This document shows, in pieces, positions 1-7,964 of a DNA stretch of 37,088 nt. The stretch's first letter is position 1. Each line of letters starts with the position of its first letter. A program made the translations under genes and the position numbers. Origin of the DNA: Nonomuraea basaltis (GTDB lineage: Bacteria > Actinomycetota > Actinomycetes > Streptosporangiales > Streptosporangiaceae); contig NZ_VCJS01000122.1 in assembly GCF_005893125.1 (NCBI RefSeq), positions 1 to 37,088 of the forward strand, written 5' to 3'. Below the pieces are notes generated by a model. It saw nothing but the letters and a program-made list of their open reading frames with translations. It did no database searches and was not told where the DNA came from.

Positions 1-440
1 CTTGTACTCGTCACACAGGCATGATCACGAGCGGCTGCTCTCTTTGTGCCCGCTTCCCATCACAAGATCGCAACGGCCTATCGCGCATCCGTGCTGGTCA
101 CACTGCGAATGGTGACTGCCGTACTAGGCACTCTCGGAGCGGGTCGACGGTGATGCTTTCGTCGACGGCGCCGACAGTGTTATGCCGGGCTACTAAGCCA
201 ATCCAGACAAGATGTCGAGGTGGGTGACTGAGGTCCTCCTCGTTGTTGTCCTGACTCAGTACCAGGACCATCTGTGGTCCAGTAACTGGACCGGTTCGCC
301 TGATCCCTTTTGGAAGAGCCTTAGTCAGGCGCTGCTCCACCCTTAACTTGGCGCGTATGGAGGCAAGTTCTCCAGATGTAAGAGTCACTATGTAGGCCAC
401 GCACAGAGCGTAGTAGAGTTGCGCTGGTTCGGTAGACACG

Positions 441-470
441 TCAATGCTTCTAGCTACGCAGAAGCATTGA
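441..470. terminator. Perfect 11-bp hairpin, possible terminator or attenuator
   Basis: Arms TCAATGCTTCT (441-451) and AGAAGCATTGA (460-470) pair perfectly around an 8-nt loop. There is no long T run on either side. The right arm can alternatively pair with GCTTCTG at 485-491 through CAGAAGC at 459-465, so two mutually exclusive hairpins are possible. That would suit an attenuator or a bidirectional terminator. No gene that it would serve was identified. Confidence 0.4.
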
Positions 471-818
471 GTGAGCTTGTTCCGCTTCTGACGGATACCT
501 TTGATGTGGTGGTCAGGCCGCGAGGGCGGCCTTGTGATCATTGGGACTAACGTACCTAGGCTGCTGTGAAGCCGATGCAGGTGAAGCCTGTCCGCCGCCA
601 TGGTCGGCCTGCTTCGATATCTATCGGAAGCCCACCTTAGCGGACAATCCGCGAGCATTTGTCATGGCCTCCGCCGGCCGGTGTCTGGCAATGGCGGCAA
701 TTTCGATCCTTGACGCACACGCCGCGGCTGCGGTGGTTGCAACTGATGGTGAGTTGGGCGGCGCGGGGATCATGATCAAGTCTGAGCTCAAACGACGGCG
801 AGCGGCACTGGCGAGTCT

Positions 819-848
819 CCCTGGGGCACGGTATATAGCGCCCCAGGG
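819..848 (-). terminator. Hairpin downstream of the DUF6119 gene
   Basis: Arms CCCTGGGGC (819-827) and GCCCCAGGG (840-848) are perfect complements around a 12-nt AT-rich loop. The hairpin begins about 35 nt beyond the stop codon of the leftward gene that ends at 884. This is the right place for its transcription terminator. A T tract is lacking, as is common in actinomycetes. Confidence 0.45.
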
Positions 849-883
849 ATCGATCGCCACCATTTGCCCGTGGCCTATAACGG

Positions 884-2626
884 TTACGAGGACGTATGTG
901 CCGCCGTAGGCGTCGCGATCATACCGGTCGTTGAAGTCCGGGAGATGGAGACGATCTCCAGGCGTGCGCCCATCCCCTCCAACGCCGTCGCCGTGTGCAG
1001 CAGCGAGACCTTGGCGAAGGCGAACAGGGACTTGGGGGTCAGAGGCACCCCGTCCTTGAGCAGGATGCCGTAAACGAGGGTCGGCGAGCTGAACGACGCG
1101 TCCAGAGGGTGGCCGGGGGCGAGCGCGTCGAGCTTGGCGAGGAACTTCTCACGGGCCTCGAGGTCGTAGCGCAGGGTCTCGATGGCAACACGACCCTGCG
1201 CGAAGAGATGGTTCAGCGCGGCGGTCTTGTCGGCCTTCTTGACACAGATGAACTGACCAGCCGGCCCGAGGACGTCGCCGAGTTCGAGGCCACCGCCACG
1301 CAGGCGCTTGGTGCGGATGGTGTCCTTGTCGAGCAACACGTACCCATCCTGGTCGGCGACCTGCTCGTTGTACCAGCCCTCGTCGTGGTCCTTGCGCTTG
1401 GTCCAGGGCGGCATCGTGACGCTGGTGGGGCGAGCCAGGAGTTCAGTGATCCGACGTTCGATGACAACGAGGTACTCCGTGCCGATCTCGTACCACCGCC
1501 CCTGCCAGTAGAAGTAGTGGACGACCCCGTCGGGCACCTCGGCAGTGAGCCAGTGGTCGGACGGGATCTTGCTGCTGATCGGCTCAGCGCCATCGGCGTC
1601 GGCGAACATCTGGATACGGCCTTCGCGCAGCGAAGGCAAGCGGTCCCCCTGTGGCTTGCGCTGAACAGCTGCAACGAACTGGTCGATATCGAGCTCGGTG
1701 TGAAACTGTGATCTCCCCGCAAGCGTCACCTTGAAGGACTCAGCGAACTCGAATCGGTCCCGGCACACGCTGGGCACAGCCAGCGCCATGTGGTTCACTT
1801 CGCCCGCGCCGAGCATGGCGTCGAGGCGGGCGTCGAGGAACTGCGCCTGCTCGGATTTCGGGCTGAGCGGACGGACCTGGGTGATGAACTCGAATTCCGG
1901 CAGCGGATTGGGGCGGGCGCACACCTCCTCGATCTGCTGGAGGTCGTGCAGCAGGGCGGCGGGCGTGCTGCCGAGATGAAGCTTGACCGAGCGGTCGTTG
2001 CCGGTCACGTGCGCAGGCCGGGTGCGGTCCTGGGTGAAGGTGAGCGGGACGTCGGCGATCTGACCAGAGATCTGGCTGACGATCTCTCCGAACTGCTCGA
2101 TGCCGAAGCCGCGGATGTGCTCCCCAGTGGTGGCGGAATTCTCGTCGGTCCGGCCTCGGGCGTCCATGACCTGGCGGCGGACCTTGGTGATGCGGTCCTC
2201 GTTCAAACAGCGGACGGCGAACTCAATGCCGAATCCAGGGTCGATTCGGATCGGATCAACCATCAAGTGGCCCATGCCGTACGTAAGGCCGTAGACCGCC
2301 TGCTCGGTACGGACCAGGAGGAGGGCGAGAGCCGTCCGGTTCTCCTCTGCGACGGGCTGCCCGGTCAGGGCGCTAAGCGCGTCGCACCAGTCGGCCGGGC
2401 CGGGGGCGATCGTGCCGGAGACGAGCAGGCCAGAGATCCCGTCCTGGTCGATCTGGCGGGCCTTAAAGCCTTCGCGGTCCAGGTAACGCGGCAGGACGAA
2501 CGAGCGCAGGTCTTCGTGCTCAATTGGACCGGTGCCGCGCAGCCGGTAGAGCGAGGTCTTGCGGGTAGTCGGCGGCTTCTTGACCCTCTTGGCAGCGGCA
2601 GGGACGTCGAGCTTCTCAGTGATCAC
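884..2626 (-). CDS. TIGR04141/DUF6119 family protein
   Basis: This encodes about 580 aa of the sporadically distributed TIGR04141 (DUF6119) family, whose biochemical role I do not know. Recognition rests on overall length, an N-terminal segment resembling the family start (K-T-S-L-Y-R-L), and the C-terminal signature GQFICVKK followed by LNHLFAQG (residues 471-478), close to the family's usual 'LSHLF.QG'. No catalytic motif, signal peptide or membrane segment is evident. I chose GTG 2626 because GAGGA lies about 5 nt upstream. The in-frame ATG at 2671 would add 15 residues but has no Shine-Dalgarno sequence. The gene runs away from the restriction operon at 2957 and shares its intergenic region, consistent with a member of a defence island. 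Family assignment is from memory of motifs. Confidence 0.75.
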   Translation of the reverse strand: MITEKLDVPAAAKRVKKPPTTRKTSLYRLRGTGPIEHEDLRSFVLPRYLDREGFKARQIDQDGISGLLVSGTIAPGPADWCDALSALTGQPVAEENRTALALLLVRTEQAVYGLTYGMGHLMVDPIRIDPGFGIEFAVRCLNEDRITKVRRQVMDARGRTDENSATTGEHIRGFGIEQFGEIVSQISGQIADVPLTFTQDRTRPAHVTGNDRSVKLHLGSTPAALLHDLQQIEEVCARPNPLPEFEFITQVRPLSPKSEQAQFLDARLDAMLGAGEVNHMALAVPSVCRDRFEFAESFKVTLAGRSQFHTELDIDQFVAAVQRKPQGDRLPSLREGRIQMFADADGAEPISSKIPSDHWLTAEVPDGVVHYFYWQGRWYEIGTEYLVVIERRITELLARPTSVTMPPWTKRKDHDEGWYNEQVADQDGYVLLDKDTIRTKRLRGGGLELGDVLGPAGQFICVKKADKTAALNHLFAQGRVAIETLRYDLEAREKFLAKLDALAPGHPLDASFSSPTLVYGILLKDGVPLTPKSLFAFAKVSLLHTATALEGMGARLEIVSISRTSTTGMIATPTAAHTSS

Positions 2627-2650
2627 GTAAGTCCTCGTCTGGAGTGCGGG

Positions 2651-2667
2651 GTCCGGACAGTCCGGAC
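2651..2667. promoter_or_regulatory. Two adjacent GTCCGGAC palindromes
   Basis: GTCCGGAC occurs at 2651-2658 and again at 2660-2667, one base apart. Each copy is a perfect 8-bp palindrome. They lie just upstream of the chosen GTG start of the leftward DUF6119 gene, where an operator could sit. If the alternative ATG at 2671 is the true start, they are merely coding sequence for repeated C-P-D residues. Confidence 0.3.
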
Positions 2668-2878
2668 ACATCGGGGAGGGCAGGGTCGGTACTTCTCGGG
2701 ATGGGAGCAGGCTCGCGCTCTACGGGAGCAGTCGACAGCGGATGTTCACAGCCATGGACTCACTGGCGACCCCTGCCTTGATGCCTGGCAGGACCAGGCA
2801 CTCGTCGCGTATGTAATCCGTGACTCAAGATGACCAATGGAAGATTTTCCGCCTTGTGCGAGTTAACGTAACCTCTTC

Positions 2879-2957
2879 TGTGAACGTTTGCAACCTATGA
2901 CATCAATGTTCACAACGGTCTTGTTGGTAGAGGAATGGCGCTGTAACGTTGCTGCCA
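2879..2957 (+). promoter_or_regulatory. Leaderless promoter of the type I RM operon with upstream dyad
   Basis: A -35-like TTGTTG (2921-2926), a 17-bp spacer and a -10-like TAACGT (2944-2949) place the transcription start at or beside the ATG at 2957. No Shine-Dalgarno sequence precedes that ATG, so a leaderless mRNA is likely. Immediately upstream is a dyad, TGTGAAC (2879-2885) and GTTCACA (2908-2914), and the same TGTTCACA octamer recurs at 2743-2750. These are candidate operators for the HTH protein encoded by the first gene. Confidence 0.55.
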
Positions 2958-4723
2958 TGAGTCCCGATGAGCACGACGAGCTAACGGCTGCCGCGATCGC
3001 GCGACTGGCCAACGTTGGCCGTGCCGCTGTAGCGAACTGGCGTCGCCGATATTCGGACTTCCCGAAGCCGGTCGGCGGCAGCCAGCACAGCCCAACGTTC
3101 TCGCGGGTCGAAGTCGAGGCATGGCTTAAGAAGACCGGGAAGGGTGACCAGTTGGCGACGGCCGGCCGTACCGACACCGGCACGCAACGTCTCGACGACC
3201 TGTCAGCCATCCTGGATGGCCACCGCCATGGCCGGATACGGCGAGTCCCCGAGCGGATGTTCGAGCGCAGCATCGCCGACCTGACCTCAGGCCAATTGCT
3301 GGCCAGGGTGATGGTGTCGCTGTTGCCCCGTTCGACGGCTGCTGCCCGACCGGCGGGCACCAACGATGCTGGTGCGCCCGCCGTGCTTGATCCGGCGTGC
3401 TTCAACGCCACGCTACTGATGGCCGTCGCCGACCGCTTTGGTGACAGTGTCAAGCTCGCCGGGCAGGAGATCCAGGAGTCGGCTGCTGCGGTCGCCGCGC
3501 TGAATCTGCGCAGTAACGCCCTCGGTATGCCGTATGAGATCTATACCGGCGACTCTCTGCTGGACAACCAGCTCGACATGTACCTGGGCGCGGCTGCGGC
3601 CGTCGTCTGCGAGCCACCCTTCGACATGCCGCAGTGGCCTTCGATCGAGCTGGCTACTGATCCGCGCTGGGAGTTCGGCATTCCGGCCCCCCGCGACAGC
3701 GAGTTGGCCTGGGTTCAGCACTGTTACGCGCACTTGAGACCGCGCGGCGTGGCTGTCATCGCTGTGACGCCACGCACTTGTGTTCAGCAATCCGGGCAGC
3801 ACATCCGCGCGGCACTGGTGCGCTCCGGCGCCCTGCGAGACGTGATCGCGCTGCCGAAGGGGATGGGCTCGGTGCCCGACATCTATCTCTGGGTCCTGCA
3901 ACGGCCTTACGGTGCTCCCGACTATCAGGCAGTGCGGATGGTCGACCTGTCAAGCCTGGGTGACGCGGCCGACGTCCCTCAGGAGTTCGCCGCATGGCAG
4001 CGGCTGTTCGACGATGCCGACTCGACGATCTCCCAGGCTGTTCCACGCCTGGAGCTCCTCGACGGCGACGTCAACCTCCTGCCTTCCCGCTATATCGCCA
4101 CGGATATCGAGGCGAGTGCTGACGACTTCACCCGCGTCACCAGTCGGCTGCAAGCCCTCTACGCACGCGTCGGCCAAGGCATGCCGCGCTTCGCCGCGCC
4201 TATGTCCCCGACCCGCCACTCATACGTCACCCTCGGCGAGTTGGAGCGTGCCGGTGTGCTGACGATCCGTTCCCGCGAGGCTACCCCGCGCGCCGGCGAT
4301 CTGCTGGTGCGGACTCTCGGCCGGCCACCGGTCATCGCGACCGGTACGGCTGACGATGACACTGGTGTCGCGCAGGTCGTCGAGATCGATGCCGCCCGCT
4401 TGGACGCGCACTTCCTCGCGACCTTCCTGCGTACCGACGCCAACGCACTACCCGTGGCCAACACCCTTGGAGCGCTCAGCCGCGAGGACCTGCGCCGCTG
4501 CCGTGTTCCCCGCCTAACTCTGGCCGAACAGCGGCGCTACGGCGACGCGTTCCGCCATCTGCAACTGCTGGAAGGCGTGTTCGCGGCGCTGGCGAAGGCG
4601 AGTGCCAACGTGATCGACCAGACCGTTCACGGACTGACCACCGGCGTTCTGGCACCGGACTTCACCGTGATGAAGAACACTGATGACGCCAATGCTGCTG
4701 ACGAGGAGACGAGAAAGCTGTGA
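2957..4723 (+). CDS. HTH / degenerate N6-methylase / specificity-like fusion protein
   Basis: This 588-aa first gene of the restriction operon has three parts. An N-terminal excisionase/MerR-like helix-turn-helix (about residues 8-60) is followed by a type I N6-adenine methylase fold (about 85-330) and a C-terminal half that resembles an HsdS target-recognition unit (about 410-550, with a terminal 'LTLAEQRRYG' helix). The methylase motifs are altered. The SAM-binding DPACGTG is DPACFNA (145-151), and the catalytic NPPF is EPPF (219-222). Family knowledge says Asn in that motif is needed for base methylation, so I infer the protein is catalytically dead. A true HsdM follows directly with a 4-bp overlap. 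Plausible roles are an operon regulator, an extra specificity factor or a sensor. The ATG at 2957 fits the leaderless promoter; an upstream ATG at 2888 would lie inside the dyad. Confidence 0.75.
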   Translation: MSPDEHDELTAAAIARLANVGRAAVANWRRRYSDFPKPVGGSQHSPTFSRVEVEAWLKKTGKGDQLATAGRTDTGTQRLDDLSAILDGHRHGRIRRVPERMFERSIADLTSGQLLARVMVSLLPRSTAAARPAGTNDAGAPAVLDPACFNATLLMAVADRFGDSVKLAGQEIQESAAAVAALNLRSNALGMPYEIYTGDSLLDNQLDMYLGAAAAVVCEPPFDMPQWPSIELATDPRWEFGIPAPRDSELAWVQHCYAHLRPRGVAVIAVTPRTCVQQSGQHIRAALVRSGALRDVIALPKGMGSVPDIYLWVLQRPYGAPDYQAVRMVDLSSLGDAADVPQEFAAWQRLFDDADSTISQAVPRLELLDGDVNLLPSRYIATDIEASADDFTRVTSRLQALYARVGQGMPRFAAPMSPTRHSYVTLGELERAGVLTIRSREATPRAGDLLVRTLGRPPVIATGTADDDTGVAQVVEIDAARLDAHFLATFLRTDANALPVANTLGALSREDLRRCRVPRLTLAEQRRYGDAFRHLQLLEGVFAALAKASANVIDQTVHGLTTGVLAPDFTVMKNTDDANAADEETRKL

Positions 4724-6693
4724 CCTCAGGACCCACGCACACCAAGATGGCGAGCGATATCTGGTCGGTCGCCGACCTGCTGCGCGGAGACTACAAACGC
4801 CACGAGTACGGTCAGGTGATCCTGCCGTTCACGTTGCTGCGGCGGCTGGACGCAGTGATGGCCCCGACGCGGGAGGCAGTGCGTGCTCGCGATGCTTCAC
4901 TCGACATCCAGAACAAGGAGCGGCTGCTGGAGATCGCGGCGAAGTTGCCCTTCTACAACACCTCCGAGCAGGACTTCTCGACGATCGCCTCCGACTCGCA
5001 GAACGTTGCTAAGAACCTCCGTGACTACATCAACGGATTCTCTCCGAACGTCCGGAAGATCCTGGCCCGCTTCGACCTGGACAATGAAATCACCCGACTG
5101 GCAGGCGCGAAGATCCTCTATCAGGTCGTCGGCAGGTTCGCCGCGATGCACGACCTCGACAAGCTGTCCAACCACGACATGGGTTACGTCTTCGAGCACC
5201 TGATCCGCAAGTTCGCGGAGGACTCCAACGAGACCGCCGGTGAGCACTTCACCCCGCGTGAAGTCATCAAACTGATGGTTAATCTGCTGATCGCTCCAGA
5301 TGCCGACACTATCGCCGGCGAGGGCCAGGTCATCAACATCCTCGACCCGGCCTGCGGCACCGGCGGAATGCTGACAGCGGCCGAGGACCACATCAAGTCG
5401 ATCAACCCGAAGGCCGAGATCTACCTTTTCGGCCAGGAGCTGAACGCGGAGTCGTGGGCGGTTTGCCAGTCGGACATGCTGATGCGCAACCAACGTGGCC
5501 GTATCCACTTCGGCAACTCCTTCAGCGATGACGGCCACCCGGACAAAAAGTTCGACTACATGCTGGCCAACCCTCCCTTCGGCGTGGAGTGGAAGAAGGT
5601 TAAGGACACAGTAGAGGCCGAAGCCGAGCTCGGCCACGCCGGCCGCTTCGGTGCCGGTACGCCGCGTATTAATGACGGCTCATTCCTGTTCCTGCTGCAC
5701 ATGATCTCGAAGATGGAGCCGGTCGAGGGCAAGGGAGCACGCCTCGGGATCGTATTCAACGGCTCCCCTCTGTTCACCGGCGCGGCCGAGTCCGGCGAGT
5801 CGAAGATCCGCCAGTGGATCCTGGAGAACGACTGGCTGGAGGGCATAGTCGCTCTGCCGGACCAGCTGTTCTACAACACCGGCATCTCCACGTACTTCTG
5901 GATCCTGTCCAACCGCAAGGCCAAGAAGCTACGCGGCAAGGTGATCCTGCTCGACGCTCGCGACCAGTGGGAGAAGATGCGCAAGTCCTTCGGCGACAAG
6001 CGCAAGCAGATCAGCGACGACCAGATCAAGCACATCACCGAGCTGTATGTCGACGCTGTTGGGGTCGCCGCGGACGCCGAGCACCCGGACCACGGCAAGG
6101 TGAAAGTCTTCGCTACCCGCGACTTCGGCTACCACCGCATCACCATCGAACGTCCTCTCAAGCTGCGCTTCGAGATCGCCGAGGACACGCTGGCCGCACT
6201 GGAGAGCTCGAAGGCGCTGGCCAAGTGGAGCGGGCGGGAGGCGCTGATCGCGGCACTGCGCGGCTCGGTCGGCTCGGTGTGGTGGACCAAGAAGGAAGCG
6301 ACGGACGCACTTCACGCGGCCGCTGTGGCAGGCGGCGCACAGTGGCCAGGCACGGCGGCGCTGCTCAAGGGTCTCTGGGGCGCGGTGTCTGTGTCCGACC
6401 CCGAAGGCGAGGTGCAGAAGGCTAAGGATGGGACGGTGCTGCCGGACCCGGACCTGCGCGACTACGAGAACGTCCCACTGGACGAGGATATCGACGCCTA
6501 CTTCGCCCGCGAAGTCACCCCGCATGTCCCGGACGCGTGGATCGACTATGACAAAACCAAGGTCGGCTACGAGATCCCGTTCACACGCCACTTCTACGTG
6601 TACACGCCGCCGCGGCCGCTCGCGGAAATCGACGCCGAGCTGCGCGAGCTTGAGACGCAGATTCAGAAGCTGCTTGGCGAGGTGACGGGGTGA
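4720..6693 (+). CDS. Type I restriction-modification methylase subunit HsdM
   Basis: HsdM transfers a methyl group from SAM to adenine N6 at the sites chosen by HsdS, protecting host DNA. It is also part of the R2M2S1 restriction complex. The protein is 657 aa. An N-terminal HsdM_N helical region (about 10-150) precedes the N6-DNA methylase domain with an intact SAM motif DPACGTG (209-215) and catalytic NPPF (284-287). A longer than usual C-terminal region follows and ends in a coiled 'ELRELETQIQKLL' segment. The GTG start overlaps the previous stop as GTGA, with a purine-rich GAGGAG upstream, which implies translational coupling. Its stop overlaps the hsdS start in the same way. The contrast with the degenerate paralogue just upstream is striking. 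Confidence 0.95.
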   Translation: MTSGPTHTKMASDIWSVADLLRGDYKRHEYGQVILPFTLLRRLDAVMAPTREAVRARDASLDIQNKERLLEIAAKLPFYNTSEQDFSTIASDSQNVAKNLRDYINGFSPNVRKILARFDLDNEITRLAGAKILYQVVGRFAAMHDLDKLSNHDMGYVFEHLIRKFAEDSNETAGEHFTPREVIKLMVNLLIAPDADTIAGEGQVINILDPACGTGGMLTAAEDHIKSINPKAEIYLFGQELNAESWAVCQSDMLMRNQRGRIHFGNSFSDDGHPDKKFDYMLANPPFGVEWKKVKDTVEAEAELGHAGRFGAGTPRINDGSFLFLLHMISKMEPVEGKGARLGIVFNGSPLFTGAAESGESKIRQWILENDWLEGIVALPDQLFYNTGISTYFWILSNRKAKKLRGKVILLDARDQWEKMRKSFGDKRKQISDDQIKHITELYVDAVGVAADAEHPDHGKVKVFATRDFGYHRITIERPLKLRFEIAEDTLAALESSKALAKWSGREALIAALRGSVGSVWWTKKEATDALHAAAVAGGAQWPGTAALLKGLWGAVSVSDPEGEVQKAKDGTVLPDPDLRDYENVPLDEDIDAYFAREVTPHVPDAWIDYDKTKVGYEIPFTRHFYVYTPPRPLAEIDAELRELETQIQKLLGEVTG

Positions 6694-7964
6694 GCACGCC
6701 TTCCACATGGATGCGAACGCGCGTCGATCGCGTAGCGACTGTCAATGCGCGGATCGGATGGAAAGCGCTAACGGCCAGCGAGTATCAGCCTGGCGGCTAT
6801 GTGTTCCTCGCGACCCCAAACATCAAGTCCGAGTCTATCGACTTCGAAAACGTCAACTACATCAGTGAGTACAGGTATGAAGAATCTCCAGAGCTGAAGC
6901 TCAAAGTCGGTGACGTCCTTCTAGCTAAGGATGGCAACACGCTTGGGATCACCAACGTGGTTCGTGACCTTCCAAGGCCAACCACGGTGAACGGATCGAT
7001 CGCAGTTCTTCGAGCGTTTGACATCGAGCCGCGCTTCCTGCGCTACTCGCTTGCGAGCAGCGCTACACAAGATGTGATCGACGCAATCAAGGGCGGCATG
7101 GGGGTACCGCACCTGTTCCAGTGGGACATCAAGCGACTGCCACTAGCCCTTCCACCCCTCGAGGAGCAGCGCCGTATCGCCGACTTCCTGGACGCCGAGA
7201 CGGCCCGGATTGATCGGCTTGCGGCGGCCCAACAGTCGGTGGTATCGCTGATTCAGGAACGCCGTAGGCGAGTGCTAGACGATGTTCTCATCCCCCTGAG
7301 ACTTAGACAGGAAAGCCCAGCCTCCTGGCGTCCGCTCGGCTACCTTACCGAGTACAGCCGTCCGATCATGTACGGCATCGTCCTGCCGGGACCAAACGTC
7401 GAAGATGGCGTTCCCATCGTCAAGGGCGGTGACGTGGCGGCAGGCCGCCTATCACTAGCGCGGCTCAACAAGACAACGCGCGAGATCGAGGCCAGCTATG
7501 TGCGATCTCGACTTCGAGCTGGTGATCTCGTTATCGCGATTCGTGGCAGCGTCGGTGAGGTAGCAATGGTCCCTGAAGAGGTCGCAGGGGCTAACCTCAC
7601 GCAAGATGCTGCTCGTATTGCACCAGGGCCGGATGTTCATGGAAGATGGCTTGAATTGATCCTTCAGACACCCACGCTCGAGGCTCAGATTCGCAGCCGT
7701 ATTACAGGCGCTACTGTAAAGGGAATCAATATCTGGGACTTGCGTAGAGTTTCCGTGCCGCAAGTCAATTTCGAGGACCAACTAAGAGCCGTGAAGCAAG
7801 CAGATGTGACGCTTGCGGTCATGAGCGATCTTACGAGTGCGACTGAGCATCAACTCATACTCCTCGCAGAACGCCGCCAAGCCCTGATCACCGCCGCCGT
7901 CACCGGCCAGATCGACGTCACGACTGCACGCCGTGTGCCCCCATCTGAAGGTGCGTCCGTATGA
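6690..7964 (+). CDS. Type I restriction-modification specificity subunit HsdS
   Basis: HsdS selects the bipartite DNA target for both methylation and restriction. The 424-aa protein shows the two-half architecture. A first target-recognition domain (about 1-150) is followed by the conserved 'LPPLEEQRRIADFLDAETA' linker helix (about 152-205). A second recognition domain (about 210-370) ends in the repeat-related helix with 'QLILLAERRQALITAAVTGQ'. The GTG start overlaps the hsdM stop as GTGA. Both recognition domains look visibly less GC-rich than hsdM, hsdR and the linker, the pattern expected when target domains are exchanged between strains. The target sequence cannot be predicted from the protein by eye. 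Confidence 0.93.
   Translation: MSTPSTWMRTRVDRVATVNARIGWKALTASEYQPGGYVFLATPNIKSESIDFENVNYISEYRYEESPELKLKVGDVLLAKDGNTLGITNVVRDLPRPTTVNGSIAVLRAFDIEPRFLRYSLASSATQDVIDAIKGGMGVPHLFQWDIKRLPLALPPLEEQRRIADFLDAETARIDRLAAAQQSVVSLIQERRRRVLDDVLIPLRLRQESPASWRPLGYLTEYSRPIMYGIVLPGPNVEDGVPIVKGGDVAAGRLSLARLNKTTREIEASYVRSRLRAGDLVIAIRGSVGEVAMVPEEVAGANLTQDAARIAPGPDVHGRWLELILQTPTLEAQIRSRITGATVKGINIWDLRRVSVPQVNFEDQLRAVKQADVTLAVMSDLTSATEHQLILLAERRQALITAAVTGQIDVTTARRVPPSEGASV

Larger units (their letters stand above)
1..883. other. Gene-poor left edge
   Basis: I see no convincing gene here. Open frames exist on both strands (minus 98-658, plus 541-909), but their translations show no recognisable domain and I could not connect them to a ribosome-binding site. 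The base composition between about 220 and 500 looks less GC-rich than the genes to the right. What can be seen is structure: a perfect 11-bp hairpin at 441-470, a 7-bp GC hairpin at 516-533 (arms AGGCCGC/GCGGCCT, 4-nt loop) and a 9-bp hairpin at 819-848. The stretch could be degraded mobile DNA or an untranslated region. A gene fragment too decayed to recognise cannot be excluded. Confidence 0.5.

Noticed and set aside
98..658. Open frame of 186 codons on the minus strand
   Set aside because: No recognisable domain and no start signal, and it is interrupted by perfect hairpins at 441-470 and 516-533. I could not support it as a gene.
1790..2833. Long plus-strand open frame opposite the DUF6119 gene
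   Set aside because: It is antisense to a gene with clear family motifs, its composition is that of a shadow frame, and it extends into the intergenic region.
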